The position numbers and the translations under genes are program-made. From Tolypothrix sp. NIES-4075 (GTDB taxonomy: Bacteria; Cyanobacteriota; Cyanobacteriia; Cyanobacteriales; Nostocaceae), in contig NZ_BDUC01000004.1 in NCBI RefSeq assembly GCF_002218085.1, positions 527,852 through 591,851 of the forward strand: a stretch of DNA of 64,000 nucleotides. Reading direction: 5' to 3'. Numbering within the stretch: position 1 is the first letter of the stretch; the number at the start of each line of letters is the position of its first letter. The notes under the pieces were generated by a model. The model made no database searches, was not told the DNA's origin, and saw only the letters and a list, made by a program, of their open reading frames with translations. Shown piece by piece: positions 17,607-27,437 of this stretch.

Positions 17607-18515
17607 GTGGAAAACAATAAGTCGTTTTTTTGGTCGCAAGGAATCATAATTGCTCTGCTTGCCTTAGGTAGCAGTTTAAGCCTTGGTTTAATGATGCCTA
17701 TTAACCCAAAAGCTTCCGAAGCAAAAAGTGAAATAAGTATCAATTTTGACAAAGAACTTAGTCGTATAGAAACAACTCAGCGCATTGAGCAATTAAAATC
17801 GGCGATGCTAAGAACTTGGCAGCAAGAAGCCAAAGCAAAGGGTCTTGCTTACAGTGTGCCACAACGTTTTCAAGGGGCAACGATCGCAGAAGCAAAACTC
17901 AGTCAAGGTCAGAAAGTAATTGCTCTCACCTTTGATGATGGTCCTTGGCCCGAGAGTACAGCTAAAGTACTGGATATCCTCAAAAAAAATAATATCAAGG
18001 GGACATTTTTCCTAATAGGACGGAACCTGAAAAATTTTCCAGAATTAGCGAAGCGGATCGTGGCTGAAGGTCATGTTATTGGCAACCATACTTGGACTCA
18101 CTCGTATCATTTCATGAATCCACAAGTAGCGGCTTATGAACTTGACAGTACATCTGACCTGATTTATCAAACTACTGGTGTGAAAACAACTTTATTTCGA
18201 CCACCTGGGGGAATTATGAACAATGGGGTGGCTGCTTACGCTAGAAACGAAAAATATACAATAGTAATGTGGTCTGCTGACTCTGTAGATTACAGCCGTC
18301 CTAGCGTGCCTAGATTGATCCATAACGTGACCAAGGAAGCAAAACCAGGTGGTATTGTGCTGATGCATGATGGTGGTGGTAATCGTTCTCACACTGTGCA
18401 ATCTCTACCACAAATTATTGACTACTTTAAAAAGCAGGGCTATAGCTTTGTAACTATACCAGAACTCTTAGAAATGCAAAATAAAGACCAAAAGTTAATG
18501 ACAGCTAAAAAGTAA
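17607..18515 (+). CDS. Membrane-anchored polysaccharide deacetylase (NodB domain)
   Basis: This encodes 302 residues with an N-terminal hydrophobic segment (about residues 11-29) that acts as signal or anchor, followed by a linker. The NodB domain has all its motifs: TFDDGP at residues 108-113 (catalytic base and metal Asp), GNHTWTH (zinc His pair), RPPGG, VMWSADSVDY and LMHDGGG. Such carbohydrate-esterase-4 enzymes remove N-acetyl groups from peptidoglycan or exopolysaccharide. The start is GTG at 17607, preceded by a good AAGGAG. A strong terminator follows at 18603. It stands apart from the glycosyltransferase run by 1.1 kb, so a shared pathway is only possible. Confidence 0.93.
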   Translation: MENNKSFFWSQGIIIALLALGSSLSLGLMMPINPKASEAKSEISINFDKELSRIETTQRIEQLKSAMLRTWQQEAKAKGLAYSVPQRFQGATIAEAKLSQGQKVIALTFDDGPWPESTAKVLDILKKNNIKGTFFLIGRNLKNFPELAKRIVAEGHVIGNHTWTHSYHFMNPQVAAYELDSTSDLIYQTTGVKTTLFRPPGGIMNNGVAAYARNEKYTIVMWSADSVDYSRPSVPRLIHNVTKEAKPGGIVLMHDGGGNRSHTVQSLPQIIDYFKKQGYSFVTIPELLEMQNKDQKLMTAKK

Positions 18516-18602
18516 TATTTATTAGTTATTAGCCATTAGTTAAGTTAGTAACAACTAAAAACTAATATATAATTCTATTTCAGTTGTGAAAATTGATAAT
18601 TT

Positions 18603-18645
18603 AAGATCCGCGATTTATTGAATGAATCGCGGATCTTATTTTTTT
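18603..18645 (+). terminator. Strong intrinsic terminator after the deacetylase gene
   Basis: A 13-bp perfect stem AAGATCCGCGATT (18603-18615) and AATCGCGGATCTT (18625-18637) with a 9-nt loop is followed by ATTTTTTT. It ends the plus-strand deacetylase transcript. Confidence 0.9.
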
Positions 18646-18674
18646 ACAAATCCTAAATGGACTGCTATCTGATT

Positions 18675-18702
18675 GTAGGGACAATTCATGAATTGTCCTT
18701 AC
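18675..18702. repeat. Palindromic repeat, GTAGGGACAATTC type
   Basis: A 28-bp palindrome with arms GTAGGGACAATTC and GAATTGTCCTTAC that pair throughout with one G-T. It lies between the deacetylase and glutamate synthase genes. It belongs to the same style of GTAG...CTAC dispersed palindromes as those at 18755, 47090 and 62426. Confidence 0.75.
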
Positions 18703-18754
18703 GCTGCGGTATCCTAGTGTATTACATCCAACAACAGAACCGCTATATATCATG

Positions 18755-18784
18755 GTAGAGACGTTCCACAGCGAACGTCTCTTG
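18755..18784. repeat. Palindromic repeat, GTAGAGACGTTC type (degenerate)
   Basis: AGAGACGTTC (18757-18766) and GAACGTCTCT (18773-18782) form a 10-bp stem. It lies 17 bp beyond the stop codon of the minus-strand glutamate synthase gene, so it may also serve as its 3' hairpin. Sister copies at 47090-47117 and 62426-62454 are perfect palindromes. Confidence 0.75.
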
Positions 18785-18800
18785 CGTTGGACATGATATT

Positions 18801-21800
18801 CTAAACAGAACTGAGTTGTTTTTCGGCAACAAACTGAGGATTTGCCTCTGGACTATCAGCTTCAGAAGGGGGAACCAACTGCCAAAACTTGGGTAAGAAT
18901 TCTTGCCAGTTTTGCAAAATCATCTTCGCTTTTGGTGAATTAGTGCGATCGCCATGTGCTTTGATTAATTCTTGCAGTTGCTTTTCGCCGGCTTCGGTAA
19001 TAACTCGCTGAAGTTTGACGATTTCCCGATTAACTAACTCAGGAAATCTACCCTCTTCATCTAAGAAATACGCAAGTCCACCAGTCATCCCAGCAGCGAC
19101 GTTGCGTCCAACTTTACCCAAGACGACAATTACACCACCAGTCATGTATTCACAGCAGTGATCGCCTGCACCTTCAATTACTGCTGTACCTTTAGAATTA
19201 CGCACCGCAAAGCGTTCTCCAGCTAAACCGTTAGCAAACAACACTCCACCAGTAGCACCATAAAGGCAGGTATTGCCAATTATCACATTTTGTGCTGGGT
19301 CATAGTTAGCAGTAGCCGGGGGTTTAATAATGATTTCACCACCGTGCATTCCCTTACCTACGTAATCGTTTGCCTCTCCTTCTAAGGTTAAATTCATGCC
19401 TGGAAGATTGAATGCACCAAAACTTTGTCCGACACTACCTTTGAAGATGAGGTTAATTTGCCCTGCAAAGTTATTGTCACCGTATTGAGATGCGATCGCT
19501 CCCGCTAATCTTGTGCCGACTGTTCTATCTGTATTGACTATTTTCCAAGTTTTCGTCACAGTAGATTGCTTGTCAATCGCAGCTTGAATATCTGCATCGG
19601 CTAACAATTCGTCATCCAAAACCACACCGTTGCTGTGAACTTCTTCATGCTGCAACCAGCTACGGTTTACTTTAGTGTCGGGCAACTTCAGTAAGCAGTC
19701 TAAGTTGAGCGATCGCGTTTTCGTCAGCTTAACCTCTTCCCTCTGTTTCAACAAATCGGCACGTCCAACGATTTCCGAAAGCGTTCGATAACCAAGTCGT
19801 GCCAACAGACTTCGCACTTCTTCCGCAACAAAGTAGAAGAAGTTTACTACGTGTTCTGGCATACCAGTAAACCGCTGACGCAGTTCTTCTTTTTGCGAAG
19901 CGACACCCACAGGACATTTGTTGGTATGACAAATTCGCGCCATAATACAGCCTTCGGCAATCATGGCGATCGAGCCGAAACCGAATTCTTCACCACCCAT
20001 CAACGCACCGATTACCACATCCCAACCAGTCTTAAAGCCACCATCTACGCGCAGAATTACGCGATCGCGCAAACTATTTTCCATCAACACGCGATGCACT
20101 TCACTTAATCCGAGTTCCCACGGTGAACCAGCGTGTTTAATCGAACTTAAGGGGGATGCGCCCGTGCCGCCATCGTGACCGGAAATCTGAATGATATCGG
20201 CATTTGCCTTTGCCACACCAGCCGCAATTGTACCGATACCAATTTCTGCAACCAGCTTCACTGATACCTGTGCTTTCGGGTTTATTTGGTGCAAATCAAA
20301 AATCAACTGCGCCAAATCCTCAATCGAATAGATATCGTGATGCGGTGGTGGTGAAATCAGCGTTACTCCAGGCTTAGAACGGCGTAACATCGCGATGTAA
20401 GGACTAACCTTTGTTCCTGGAAGTTGTCCCCCTTCACCCGGTTTTGCACCTTGAGCGATTTTGATTTCAATTTGTTTAGCGCTCATCAAATACCCAGGTG
20501 TTACCCCAAAGCGTCCGGATGCGACTTGCTTAATCGAACTTGAGGCAGTATCGCCATTTTGCAAACCTTTCAGGTGCGGTAGTGTTGGCGAGTAACCATC
20601 TTCTACATCATCGAGAACTTTAAAGCGTACCGGATCTTCGCCACCTTCGCCAGAATTAGATTTTCCGCCAATTCGGTTCATGGCGATCGCTAAAGTTTCA
20701 TGAGCTTCTCGCGATAAAGCACCTAAAGACATACCGCCGGTGCAGAAGCGCTTGACAATCTCAGTTACAGATTCTACTTCTTCTAGGGGGATGGGTTGGC
20801 GATCGCTTTGCAAGTCTAGCAAGTCACGCAAAGCCGTAATCGGTCTTTCTTGCAAATACTTCTTATATACCTCGTAATGGTCATAAGCAGTTTTGCCCGA
20901 TGCGCCGTTTTCTTTCACTTTAGCCGCGCCTACAGCATTATGCAGCGCTTTTGCCAATTCCGGACTGTTCATGTGATACTCGCCACCAGGACGGTACTGC
21001 ACAAAACCTAAATTTTCTAGCTTCTTGGTTGTCAGTTCCGGGAAAGCCTTACAGTGGAACGAAAGCACTTCAGTAGCGAGTTCGCTGATACTCAAACCAC
21101 CCACGCGGGAAGTCGTACCATAAAATCCCAACTCTAACAAATCTTGACCGATGCCGATCGCCTCAAAGATTTGCGCTGCTTGATAACTCGCTAGCAGAGA
21201 AATTCCCATCTTCGAGAGAATTTTCAACAAACCTGCTTCCACCGCTTTGCGATAGTTACCAAAAGCTTGCTCTAAAGTGAGACTGGCAATTGTACCACGC
21301 TCCATAGCCTTTTGCGTTTTCGGCTCTAACCACCAATCGCGTACAGTTTCCAAAGCCAGGTAAGGACAAACCGCAGCAGCACCGTAGCCAATCAGACACG
21401 CAAAGTGATGTGTACTCCAACACTGAGCCGTATTCACAACCAAGGATGCTTTCATTCGCAATCCTTCACGAATTAAGTGATGGTGTACCGCACCCACCGC
21501 CAACAGAGGGGGAATATAGGTGTATTCTGTACCGATGCCGTTACTTACCTTGTCGCTCAAAATTAGAATCTTCGCACCAGCTCGCACCGATTCCACAGCT
21601 TGTGCTTGTAAAGCCTTAACCGCTTCTTTCAGCCCATCTGGACCTGCGGCAATTTCAAACAGGGTTGACAACTCAGCCGTAGCAAATCCCGACAGCTTGA
21701 TAGCTTCCAACTCTGCTGTATTCAACACGGGCGATTCTAGCTTCAGCCTTTTAGCATATTCCGGCTTCGGATCTAATAAATTACCCCTTTCACCCAATTC

Positions 21801-23534
21801 TACTTTTAACGACATCACCAAGCTTTCCCGCAAAGGGTCAATTGCCGGATTTGTCACTTGAGCAAAGCGCTGTTTGAAATAGTCATACAGCAAATGGGGT
21901 TTTTCAGACAGTACCGCTAGAGGTATATCATCCCCCATACAGAAAGTCGCTTCTTTTCCATCCATCGCCATTGGCTGAATTACCATTTCCACATCTTCTG
22001 TGGTGTAGCCAAAAGCAATTTGATGTTGCAATCGGGATGGCGAAACCCCGCTCAAACTCTCTATATCATTGGTTGTAGAATGTCCGTTACCGTTGACTGC
22101 ATGATGTCCGTTGCCATTGCCATTAACAGATGATTCACTGACCAACGACTTCATATCTTGACGGTATTTTTGCAACCATTCTCCATATGGCTGCTGTTTG
22201 GCGATGCGCTGTTTAATTTCCCAATTTTTCAGCACCTCATGGCTTTCTAAATCCACGGCAATCATTTGCCCAGGTCCGAGTCTGCCTTTCTCGACAATAT
22301 CGGCTTCTGGTAAGTCCACTACCCCAGCTTCAGAAGCGACAACAATATAATCATCTTTGGTGATGCAGTAACGAGCTGGTCTTAAGCCATTGCGGTCAAG
22401 TGTTGCCCCTACTTTCCGACCATCGCCAAATACCAAAAGTGCTGGACCATCCCAAGCTTCTTGCAGACCGCTGTAGTATTCGTAAAAATCAATAATTTCC
22501 GGGAAATTACTTAAATCAGGTTGGTTGCGGTAAGCCTCTGGAACCATAATCATCAATGCTTCCAGTGGGCTGCGTCCAGACTGCACCAATAACTCAACTA
22601 CGTTATCTAAAGTAGCTGAGTCACTGTTATCGATGTGAACAAAAGGCTTGAGTTCTTCTAGGCGATTCTCCCATACTGGATGATTCAGGCTTGCTTCTCG
22701 TGCCATCATCCAATTGATGTTACCCAATAGCGTGTTAATTTCACCGTTGTGACCCAAAAGCCGCATCGGTTGCGCTAGGGGCCATTTGGGCATAGTGTTG
22801 GTACTAAAGCGGCGGTGATATACTGCCCATGCACTCTTATAAGCCGGATTTTTTAAATCCAGATAAAAGTCTCCCAATACAGCAGAACGCACCATGCCTT
22901 TGTAGACAATTGTCCTACTAGACAACGAGCAGATGTATAAATCTTCCCAAATGTGTTTTACAGCTTTGAAAATCCGACGGCGGGCAATATATAATTGCCG
23001 TTCTAATTCATCGCCACTTTTATCGGAAGCTAGCAAAACTTGTTCAATTTGCGGTTGATTTTCTCTTGCTTGTATCCCCAATAAATTAGACTGCACCGGC
23101 ACTACTCGCCAGCCCAGTACAGTCAATCTTTCTGACTCAGCTACTTCCTTAATTATTGCCTTACATGAAAGCGCTGTTTCTATGTCTTGTGGTAGAAATA
23201 TCATTCCTACAGCAATATTTTTGGTAGAAGTTAGTTCCACACCTTTTGTGGCAAACTCAGCTTGGAACAACTCCCAAGGAATCGCTGTCAATATTCCCGC
23301 ACCATCACCGGAATCTTGGTCTGCACTACAACCACCCCGGTGTTCTAAGCAAGTCAAAGCAGCTAAAGCTTTGGTAACAAGTTCATGGCTACCTTGGTTT
23401 AGGCGATGGGCAATAAAGCCCACACCACAAGCATCTCGTTCTTCTACTAACCATCGAGGACCCTGGTAGTTACACCTTGAAGACGTATCCGAAAATGTCA
23501 TTTGTTGGTCTTGATTCATGGGTTGATTATTCAT
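18801..23534 (-). CDS. gltB: Glutamate synthase large subunit (ferredoxin-type GOGAT)
   Basis: This encodes 1,577 residues. It converts glutamine plus 2-oxoglutarate to two glutamates, closing the GS-GOGAT cycle. The N-terminal amidotransferase nucleophile is Cys36 in RDACGVGFIAHR, so a 35-residue propeptide should be removed. The central domain and the FMN-binding synthase domain follow (GGKSNSGEGGEDP, GAKPGEGGQLPG, SGHDGGTGASP), with the 3Fe-4S cysteines in CIMARICHTNKC and the C-terminal beta-helix (GANDYVGKGMHGG-type repeats). No gltD lies beside it, which with the length points to the ferredoxin-dependent form (often glsF in cyanobacteria); this was not proved. Unusual: an Asn-Gly-rich insert at about residues 469-485. 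The gene is monocistronic. Confidence 0.97.
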   Translation of the reverse strand: MNNQPMNQDQQMTFSDTSSRCNYQGPRWLVEERDACGVGFIAHRLNQGSHELVTKALAALTCLEHRGGCSADQDSGDGAGILTAIPWELFQAEFATKGVELTSTKNIAVGMIFLPQDIETALSCKAIIKEVAESERLTVLGWRVVPVQSNLLGIQARENQPQIEQVLLASDKSGDELERQLYIARRRIFKAVKHIWEDLYICSLSSRTIVYKGMVRSAVLGDFYLDLKNPAYKSAWAVYHRRFSTNTMPKWPLAQPMRLLGHNGEINTLLGNINWMMAREASLNHPVWENRLEELKPFVHIDNSDSATLDNVVELLVQSGRSPLEALMIMVPEAYRNQPDLSNFPEIIDFYEYYSGLQEAWDGPALLVFGDGRKVGATLDRNGLRPARYCITKDDYIVVASEAGVVDLPEADIVEKGRLGPGQMIAVDLESHEVLKNWEIKQRIAKQQPYGEWLQKYRQDMKSLVSESSVNGNGNGHHAVNGNGHSTTNDIESLSGVSPSRLQHQIAFGYTTEDVEMVIQPMAMDGKEATFCMGDDIPLAVLSEKPHLLYDYFKQRFAQVTNPAIDPLRESLVMSLKVELGERGNLLDPKPEYAKRLKLESPVLNTAELEAIKLSGFATAELSTLFEIAAGPDGLKEAVKALQAQAVESVRAGAKILILSDKVSNGIGTEYTYIPPLLAVGAVHHHLIREGLRMKASLVVNTAQCWSTHHFACLIGYGAAAVCPYLALETVRDWWLEPKTQKAMERGTIASLTLEQAFGNYRKAVEAGLLKILSKMGISLLASYQAAQIFEAIGIGQDLLELGFYGTTSRVGGLSISELATEVLSFHCKAFPELTTKKLENLGFVQYRPGGEYHMNSPELAKALHNAVGAAKVKENGASGKTAYDHYEVYKKYLQERPITALRDLLDLQSDRQPIPLEEVESVTEIVKRFCTGGMSLGALSREAHETLAIAMNRIGGKSNSGEGGEDPVRFKVLDDVEDGYSPTLPHLKGLQNGDTASSSIKQVASGRFGVTPGYLMSAKQIEIKIAQGAKPGEGGQLPGTKVSPYIAMLRRSKPGVTLISPPPHHDIYSIEDLAQLIFDLHQINPKAQVSVKLVAEIGIGTIAAGVAKANADIIQISGHDGGTGASPLSSIKHAGSPWELGLSEVHRVLMENSLRDRVILRVDGGFKTGWDVVIGALMGGEEFGFGSIAMIAEGCIMARICHTNKCPVGVASQKEELRQRFTGMPEHVVNFFYFVAEEVRSLLARLGYRTLSEIVGRADLLKQREEVKLTKTRSLNLDCLLKLPDTKVNRSWLQHEEVHSNGVVLDDELLADADIQAAIDKQSTVTKTWKIVNTDRTVGTRLAGAIASQYGDNNFAGQINLIFKGSVGQSFGAFNLPGMNLTLEGEANDYVGKGMHGGEIIIKPPATANYDPAQNVIIGNTCLYGATGGVLFANGLAGERFAVRNSKGTAVIEGAGDHCCEYMTGGVIVVLGKVGRNVAAGMTGGLAYFLDEEGRFPELVNREIVKLQRVITEAGEKQLQELIKAHGDRTNSPKAKMILQNWQEFLPKFWQLVPPSEADSPEANPQFVAEKQLSSV

Positions 23535-24258
23535 ATTTTATTGCTGATAACTTGAGTTATGAATGCCACTACTTGTGAAAAAAATTTCTAAGTTTTAAAA
23601 ATTGAAAAATGCAGAATTACCTAAAATTAGGAAAAAAAAATCTAACTTCAGGTTTCTTTTTTGGTTTACCCGTGTTAAACTAAGCGCGTTATTTTTTGTT
23701 GATGCTCAATTAACAGTCTTTTATTTATATCGTGAAGCTATGTATTTCCTCAATTACCTTTTTTCAGATCAAAGCTAATTTTTCGGTATAGTCTTTCTCA
23801 ATTTAGCTGGAACAAAACTACTTTTTAAAGCTTCACTGTTTTTAAAGCTGAAATTCTTTATATTTAACAACATTTAGCAGCGTATTACACTATATGCCCA
23901 TTTGACAATTCCTAAATCTTTGTTGTTATTGAAATTTTTGCGTTTCTACCCATTGCCACCTGTGTTACTACCATCACTACCTCGCTGAAGTTTCAACCAT
24001 CCGTAAGGATGCAACACTTAATTGCACTTTAATCACCAAGACTACCGCTATCGTCTGGTTGGCTTAAAGTGTTAGTCAACACACGGAAATTGCAGTGGTT
24101 TTGGTAGGTAAACTACTCGTTGAATTTTAGAAAATACAACACTCCAAGATATAGATTATCACGTTGTAGTTCAAACTTGATGTCAGGATTTTTTGATATT
24201 AAGAAACATTAGTTAATTCATCTTGTCCGTAATAGTTTTCCAAATTACCTAGTAAGTT
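23535..24258. other. Divergent promoter region of gltB and the glycosidase gene, no gene seen
   Basis: About 720 bp, AT-rich. No perfect NtcA box (GTA-N8-TAC) was found by eye; the nearest is GTAGGTAAACTAC around 24103-24115, with a spacing of seven. A short inverted repeat GTGTT-agtc-AACAC lies near 24069-24082. Both flanking genes start outward, so two promoters must lie here. Confidence 0.5.
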
Positions 24259-26325
24259 ATGGTGAAAATGCTCAATTTTTGCCGAGAAGAAGACCGTAAA
24301 GCTATTGCTAATAAGGGCAATAGAAAAATTTTTTCTACTTTCGTCTCGCCAATCATTTCAACAGTACTGTGCTTATCTGCTACCTTTTCCGCTCTTGCCC
24401 AGCAGTCTCCGGTAGAAACTAAATTAGCACCGATTTTGACTCAACAGTTACCTCGACCTCCTTTGACAGGGGTGATCTCTTATGGTAATCAAATTTTCCT
24501 CAATGGTCGTACCTTACCAGGTATTTGGTTGCAAAAACGTTCTAAATCAGGCTCATTTAGCACTTATTTAAGTGATGGGGCACTCAGGCAACTAGTTGGA
24601 GTAGATTTATTAAACAGCAGCAATCCCAGCAAACAGCCAGTACAGTGGTTTTCGCTTCAGACAAAGCCAGTGGTTTTAAGCAGCGTCTTGGCAGGAGGAT
24701 ATCGGTATTTAGATGTGACTAATTTTGCCAAAACATCTCGATGGCAGATGCAAGTTAATGGCAACACATTGGTGATTTCCACCCCAGCCGCGAAAGTAAC
24801 AGATATTAGTCAAAGTCCGCAATCTTCAACTGTTGGCGTTGCCCCTCTTCAACAGGCTCGCATCGTTGTAAATTTAGATCGCCCTACTGCTTGGCAAATT
24901 AGACAAGAGTTACCAATTAAAAAAGCGCTGCCACCCGACCCGGATACAGTCACCCCCAAAACCTCTGCACCGCCAAATAGAGAGTGGATAATTACCTTAG
25001 ATGGCATCGCCGATCCGATTTTGCTGCAACGCTATACTCCTCCTGCACCAGCACCAGCACAAATACAGCTGCCAAATTTTCTTAAACAATTACCACCAAT
25101 CATAATACCAGCCCCTACTCCGGAAACAACCCCGGAAGCGCCCCCAGAACCACTTATTCAACAAGTGGAAGTGGTCAACAACCAAACGATAATTCATTTG
25201 AGCGTCCCCTTTGGTTTAGCACCCCGGATAAGTACTATACCAAACCCCGATCGCCTGGTCGTTGATATTCGCCCCGATGCATTAGTAGACAAAGATATTA
25301 CCTGGGCACAGGGGTTGCGCTGGCGACAGCAGATTGTCAATTTAGGCACAGAACGATTTCCGGTTGTTTGGTTAGAAGTTAATCCCCGCACCGTGGGACT
25401 AAAGCTGAAACCAATGGTAACGAACCTCAATACTCTTACAGGGACTGCCCCTTTAATTCAAACAGCACAACAATACTTAGCCGTAGCCGGAATTAATGGT
25501 GGTTATTTTAACCGCAATAATCGCTTACCTTTAGGTGCGATTCGTCGGGATAATCAATGGTTATCTAGTCCAATTCTCAACCGAGGAGCGATCGCCTGGA
25601 ATGACTCCGGACAATTTTACTTTGGTCGTCTCACCTTAGCAGAAACCTTAACCACCTCCAATAACCAGCAACTGCCAATTTCATTTGTCAACAGTGGCTA
25701 CGTTCAAAGTGGTATCGCCCGTTACACCCCCGCTTGGGGAACCTACACCTTCCTTACCGACAACGAAATCATTCTCGTCGTCCAAAATAACCAAGTTACC
25801 AATCAATTCTTAGGCGGCAAAGCTGGTGACACTAGCATAAGCGTCAATATTCCCCAAAATGGCTACCTGCTAGTCTTACGCGGTAACGCCGTCAATAATG
25901 CGAATCTATTGCCCATTGGCACTAGCTTACGCATTTCCAGTGCCACCACTCCCGTTGACTTTAGCCGTTACCCCAACATTGTCGGCGCAGGACCGCTATT
26001 AGTACAAAATAATCAAATTGTCCTTGATGCCAAAGCCGAAAAATTCAGCGATGCCTTTATTGCCGAAAAAGCTATTCGCAGCGCCATCTGCACAACAGCA
26101 ACAGGCACAGTAATGATTGCTGCCGTGCATAATCGCGCAGGTGGTGCCGGTCCCACCTTGACAGAACACGCCCAATTGATGCAGCGTATGGGGTGTGTGA
26201 ACGCCCTCAATTTAGACGGCGGTAGTTCTACCAGCCTGTACTTAGGAGGACAACTACTCGACCGTTCCCCCAACACTGCCGCCCGCGTCCACAACGGAAT
26301 CGGTATTTTCCTCCAACCCCGATGA
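24259..26325 (+). CDS. Exported phosphodiester glycosidase (NAGPA/DUF2233) domain protein
   Basis: This encodes 688 residues. A basic N-terminus and a hydrophobic stretch (IISTVLCLSATFSALAQ, ending near residue 48) act as a signal peptide. The middle carries beta-rich AMIN-like segments (VEVVNNQTIIHLSVPFGLAP and VVDIRPDALVD) and proline-rich linkers around residues 255-305. The C-terminal 280 residues form the NAGPA/phosphodiester glycosidase domain: AGINGGYFNRNNRLPLGAI, then GAGPLLV and the hallmark NALNLDGGSSTSLY. Relatives are envelope proteins acting on glycan phosphodiesters or related bonds; the substrate here is unknown. It is transcribed divergently from gltB. Confidence 0.88.
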   Translation: MVKMLNFCREEDRKAIANKGNRKIFSTFVSPIISTVLCLSATFSALAQQSPVETKLAPILTQQLPRPPLTGVISYGNQIFLNGRTLPGIWLQKRSKSGSFSTYLSDGALRQLVGVDLLNSSNPSKQPVQWFSLQTKPVVLSSVLAGGYRYLDVTNFAKTSRWQMQVNGNTLVISTPAAKVTDISQSPQSSTVGVAPLQQARIVVNLDRPTAWQIRQELPIKKALPPDPDTVTPKTSAPPNREWIITLDGIADPILLQRYTPPAPAPAQIQLPNFLKQLPPIIIPAPTPETTPEAPPEPLIQQVEVVNNQTIIHLSVPFGLAPRISTIPNPDRLVVDIRPDALVDKDITWAQGLRWRQQIVNLGTERFPVVWLEVNPRTVGLKLKPMVTNLNTLTGTAPLIQTAQQYLAVAGINGGYFNRNNRLPLGAIRRDNQWLSSPILNRGAIAWNDSGQFYFGRLTLAETLTTSNNQQLPISFVNSGYVQSGIARYTPAWGTYTFLTDNEIILVVQNNQVTNQFLGGKAGDTSISVNIPQNGYLLVLRGNAVNNANLLPIGTSLRISSATTPVDFSRYPNIVGAGPLLVQNNQIVLDAKAEKFSDAFIAEKAIRSAICTTATGTVMIAAVHNRAGGAGPTLTEHAQLMQRMGCVNALNLDGGSSTSLYLGGQLLDRSPNTAARVHNGIGIFLQPR

Positions 26326-26540
26326 GGGAGAGGGGGAGAGTGGGGGAGGGGGAGAGTGGGGGATGGGGAAGACAAGGAAGAGGGGGAAGACAAGGAGTAG
26401 GAATTTCCCCCTTGTCCACGCCAGATGCTTCAACGCGGGAAACCCGCGCAATGCACTGGCTCCCCTTGTCCCCCTTGTCTCCCTTGTCTCCCTGCCCCTC
26501 ATCCCCCTCATCCCCACTCCCCCACTCCCTTTCTTAAAGG
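26326..26540. repeat. Purine/pyrimidine-biased spacer with a nested 45-bp palindrome
   Basis: The plus strand is almost pure purine at 26326-26400 (GGGGAGAG motifs) and almost pure pyrimidine at 26460-26532 (CCCCTTGTC and CCCCTCAT motifs), so the two halves can pair imperfectly. Between them, at 26416-26465, lies a copy of the GCCAG...CTGGC dispersed palindrome also seen at 41134 and 62508. Long frames here on both strands are by-products of the repeats. Confidence 0.75.
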
Positions 26541-26747
26541 TTAGTCAAAGCTTTTCTCTTACTTAATGAAGACTTGGTGTAGATACAGAAATTTCAGTAG
26601 TTACCGATTACACCATGTAATGTGGTTCTGCTATGTTTGGCAAAGGTGAACTGAATTGCTTATTTTCACGGTTGCTACATTGCGCCATATTTTTTCATCA
26701 ATGGTAAAGAGTACAAGCAATTTGTCATGTCTCCTAATGAGGTAACT

Positions 26748-27197
26748 ATGGCTCAATTTTCTGAAACAACACAAATCAACACACTGCCCATACCCTGCGC
26801 TGGCACTCCTAGAGGCGTTGCTGCAACCGAGTTGCGTCCTTGGGGTTCTTTCACGGTTTTGGAAGAAGGGCGCGGATATAAAATCAAGCGCATCGAAGTT
26901 AAGCCCGGACACCGACTTAGCTTGCAATTGCACCATCACCGCAGCGAACACTGGATTGTCGTTTCTGGTACAGCTAAGGTAGTTTGTGGCAATCTAGAAG
27001 TGGTACTAAGCAATAATCAGTCAACCTACGTACCTCAATGTACAACTCATCGTCTAGAAAATCCTGGCGTCATTCCTTTGGTGTTGATTGAAGTCCAAAA
27101 TGGCGAATACTTAGGCGAAGATGATATTGTGCGCTACCAAGATGACTACGCCCGTACTAGTGATGAAAACTCAAAGACCGCTATCAAAAGTAGATAA
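26748..27197 (+). CDS. Cupin, mannose-6-phosphate isomerase type II C-terminal-like
   Basis: This encodes 149 residues with a single cupin fold. Motif 1 carries the metal ligands in HHHRSEHWIVVSG, and the second motif is around PQCTTHRLENPG. GYKIKRIEVKPGHRLSLQLHHHRSEHW is close to the PMI domain of bifunctional mannose-1-phosphate guanylyltransferase/isomerase (ManC-type) proteins, but the guanylyltransferase part is absent. It probably isomerises mannose-6-phosphate and fructose-6-phosphate, feeding GDP-mannose. ATG 26748 is preferred over 26727 because a GAGGT ribosome-binding sequence lies 5 bp upstream of it. It could serve the mannosyltransferase-like genes of this window, although it is 10 kb away. 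Confidence 0.85.
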   Translation: MAQFSETTQINTLPIPCAGTPRGVAATELRPWGSFTVLEEGRGYKIKRIEVKPGHRLSLQLHHHRSEHWIVVSGTAKVVCGNLEVVLSNNQSTYVPQCTTHRLENPGVIPLVLIEVQNGEYLGEDDIVRYQDDYARTSDENSKTAIKSR

Positions 27198-27220
27198 TTC
27201 GCCTTTGTGTTTGTAAACTC

Positions 27221-27303
27221 ACATCTGGCAGGTCGCCGTCATCAGCCTGGAAGCCTGCCTGGACGCGGCTGTGCGTGACTGTCGGCGTTCATAGCGCATT
27301 CTC
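27221..27303. repeat. GC-rich palindromic spacer element
   Basis: The region holds several short inverted segments (CCAGGCAGGC-like at 27250-27265, and GCCGTC near 27234 with GACTGTCGGCG at 27275-27288) and is clearly richer in GC than its surroundings. It resembles the element at 36718-36830, which shares ATCTGGCAG/CCAGATGCAC-type ends and GACTGTCGG. No gene was found. Confidence 0.45.
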
Positions 27304-27385
27304 GTGAGTAAAAAAACGTCTTTGCTAACTACCGTGTAAATCGGGATAGAAAATATCAAAGGTTTGCAAAGCAGCCTTAAATGCT

Positions 27386-27418
27386 AACCCCATCTGTAAT
27401 ATGAAGATGGGGTTTTCA
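27386..27418 (+). terminator. Intrinsic terminator after the cupin gene
   Basis: AACCCCATCT (27386-27395) and AGATGGGGTT (27405-27414) form a perfect 10-bp stem with a 9-nt loop, followed by TTTC. It separates the cupin gene from the HesB-type gene, 20 bp ahead of the latter. Confidence 0.85.
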
Positions 27419-27437
27419 ATTTAAGAACGTAAATTTT

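Noticed and set aside
24103..24115. NtcA-like box GTAGGTAAACTAC in the gltB divergent region
   Set aside because: The spacing between GTA and TAC is seven, not the required eight, so it is not called as an NtcA site.
26013..26566. Several Ser/Pro- and Gly-rich frames after the glycosidase gene
   Set aside because: They read the purine/pyrimidine-biased spacer and the shadow of the real gene; composition is low-complexity.
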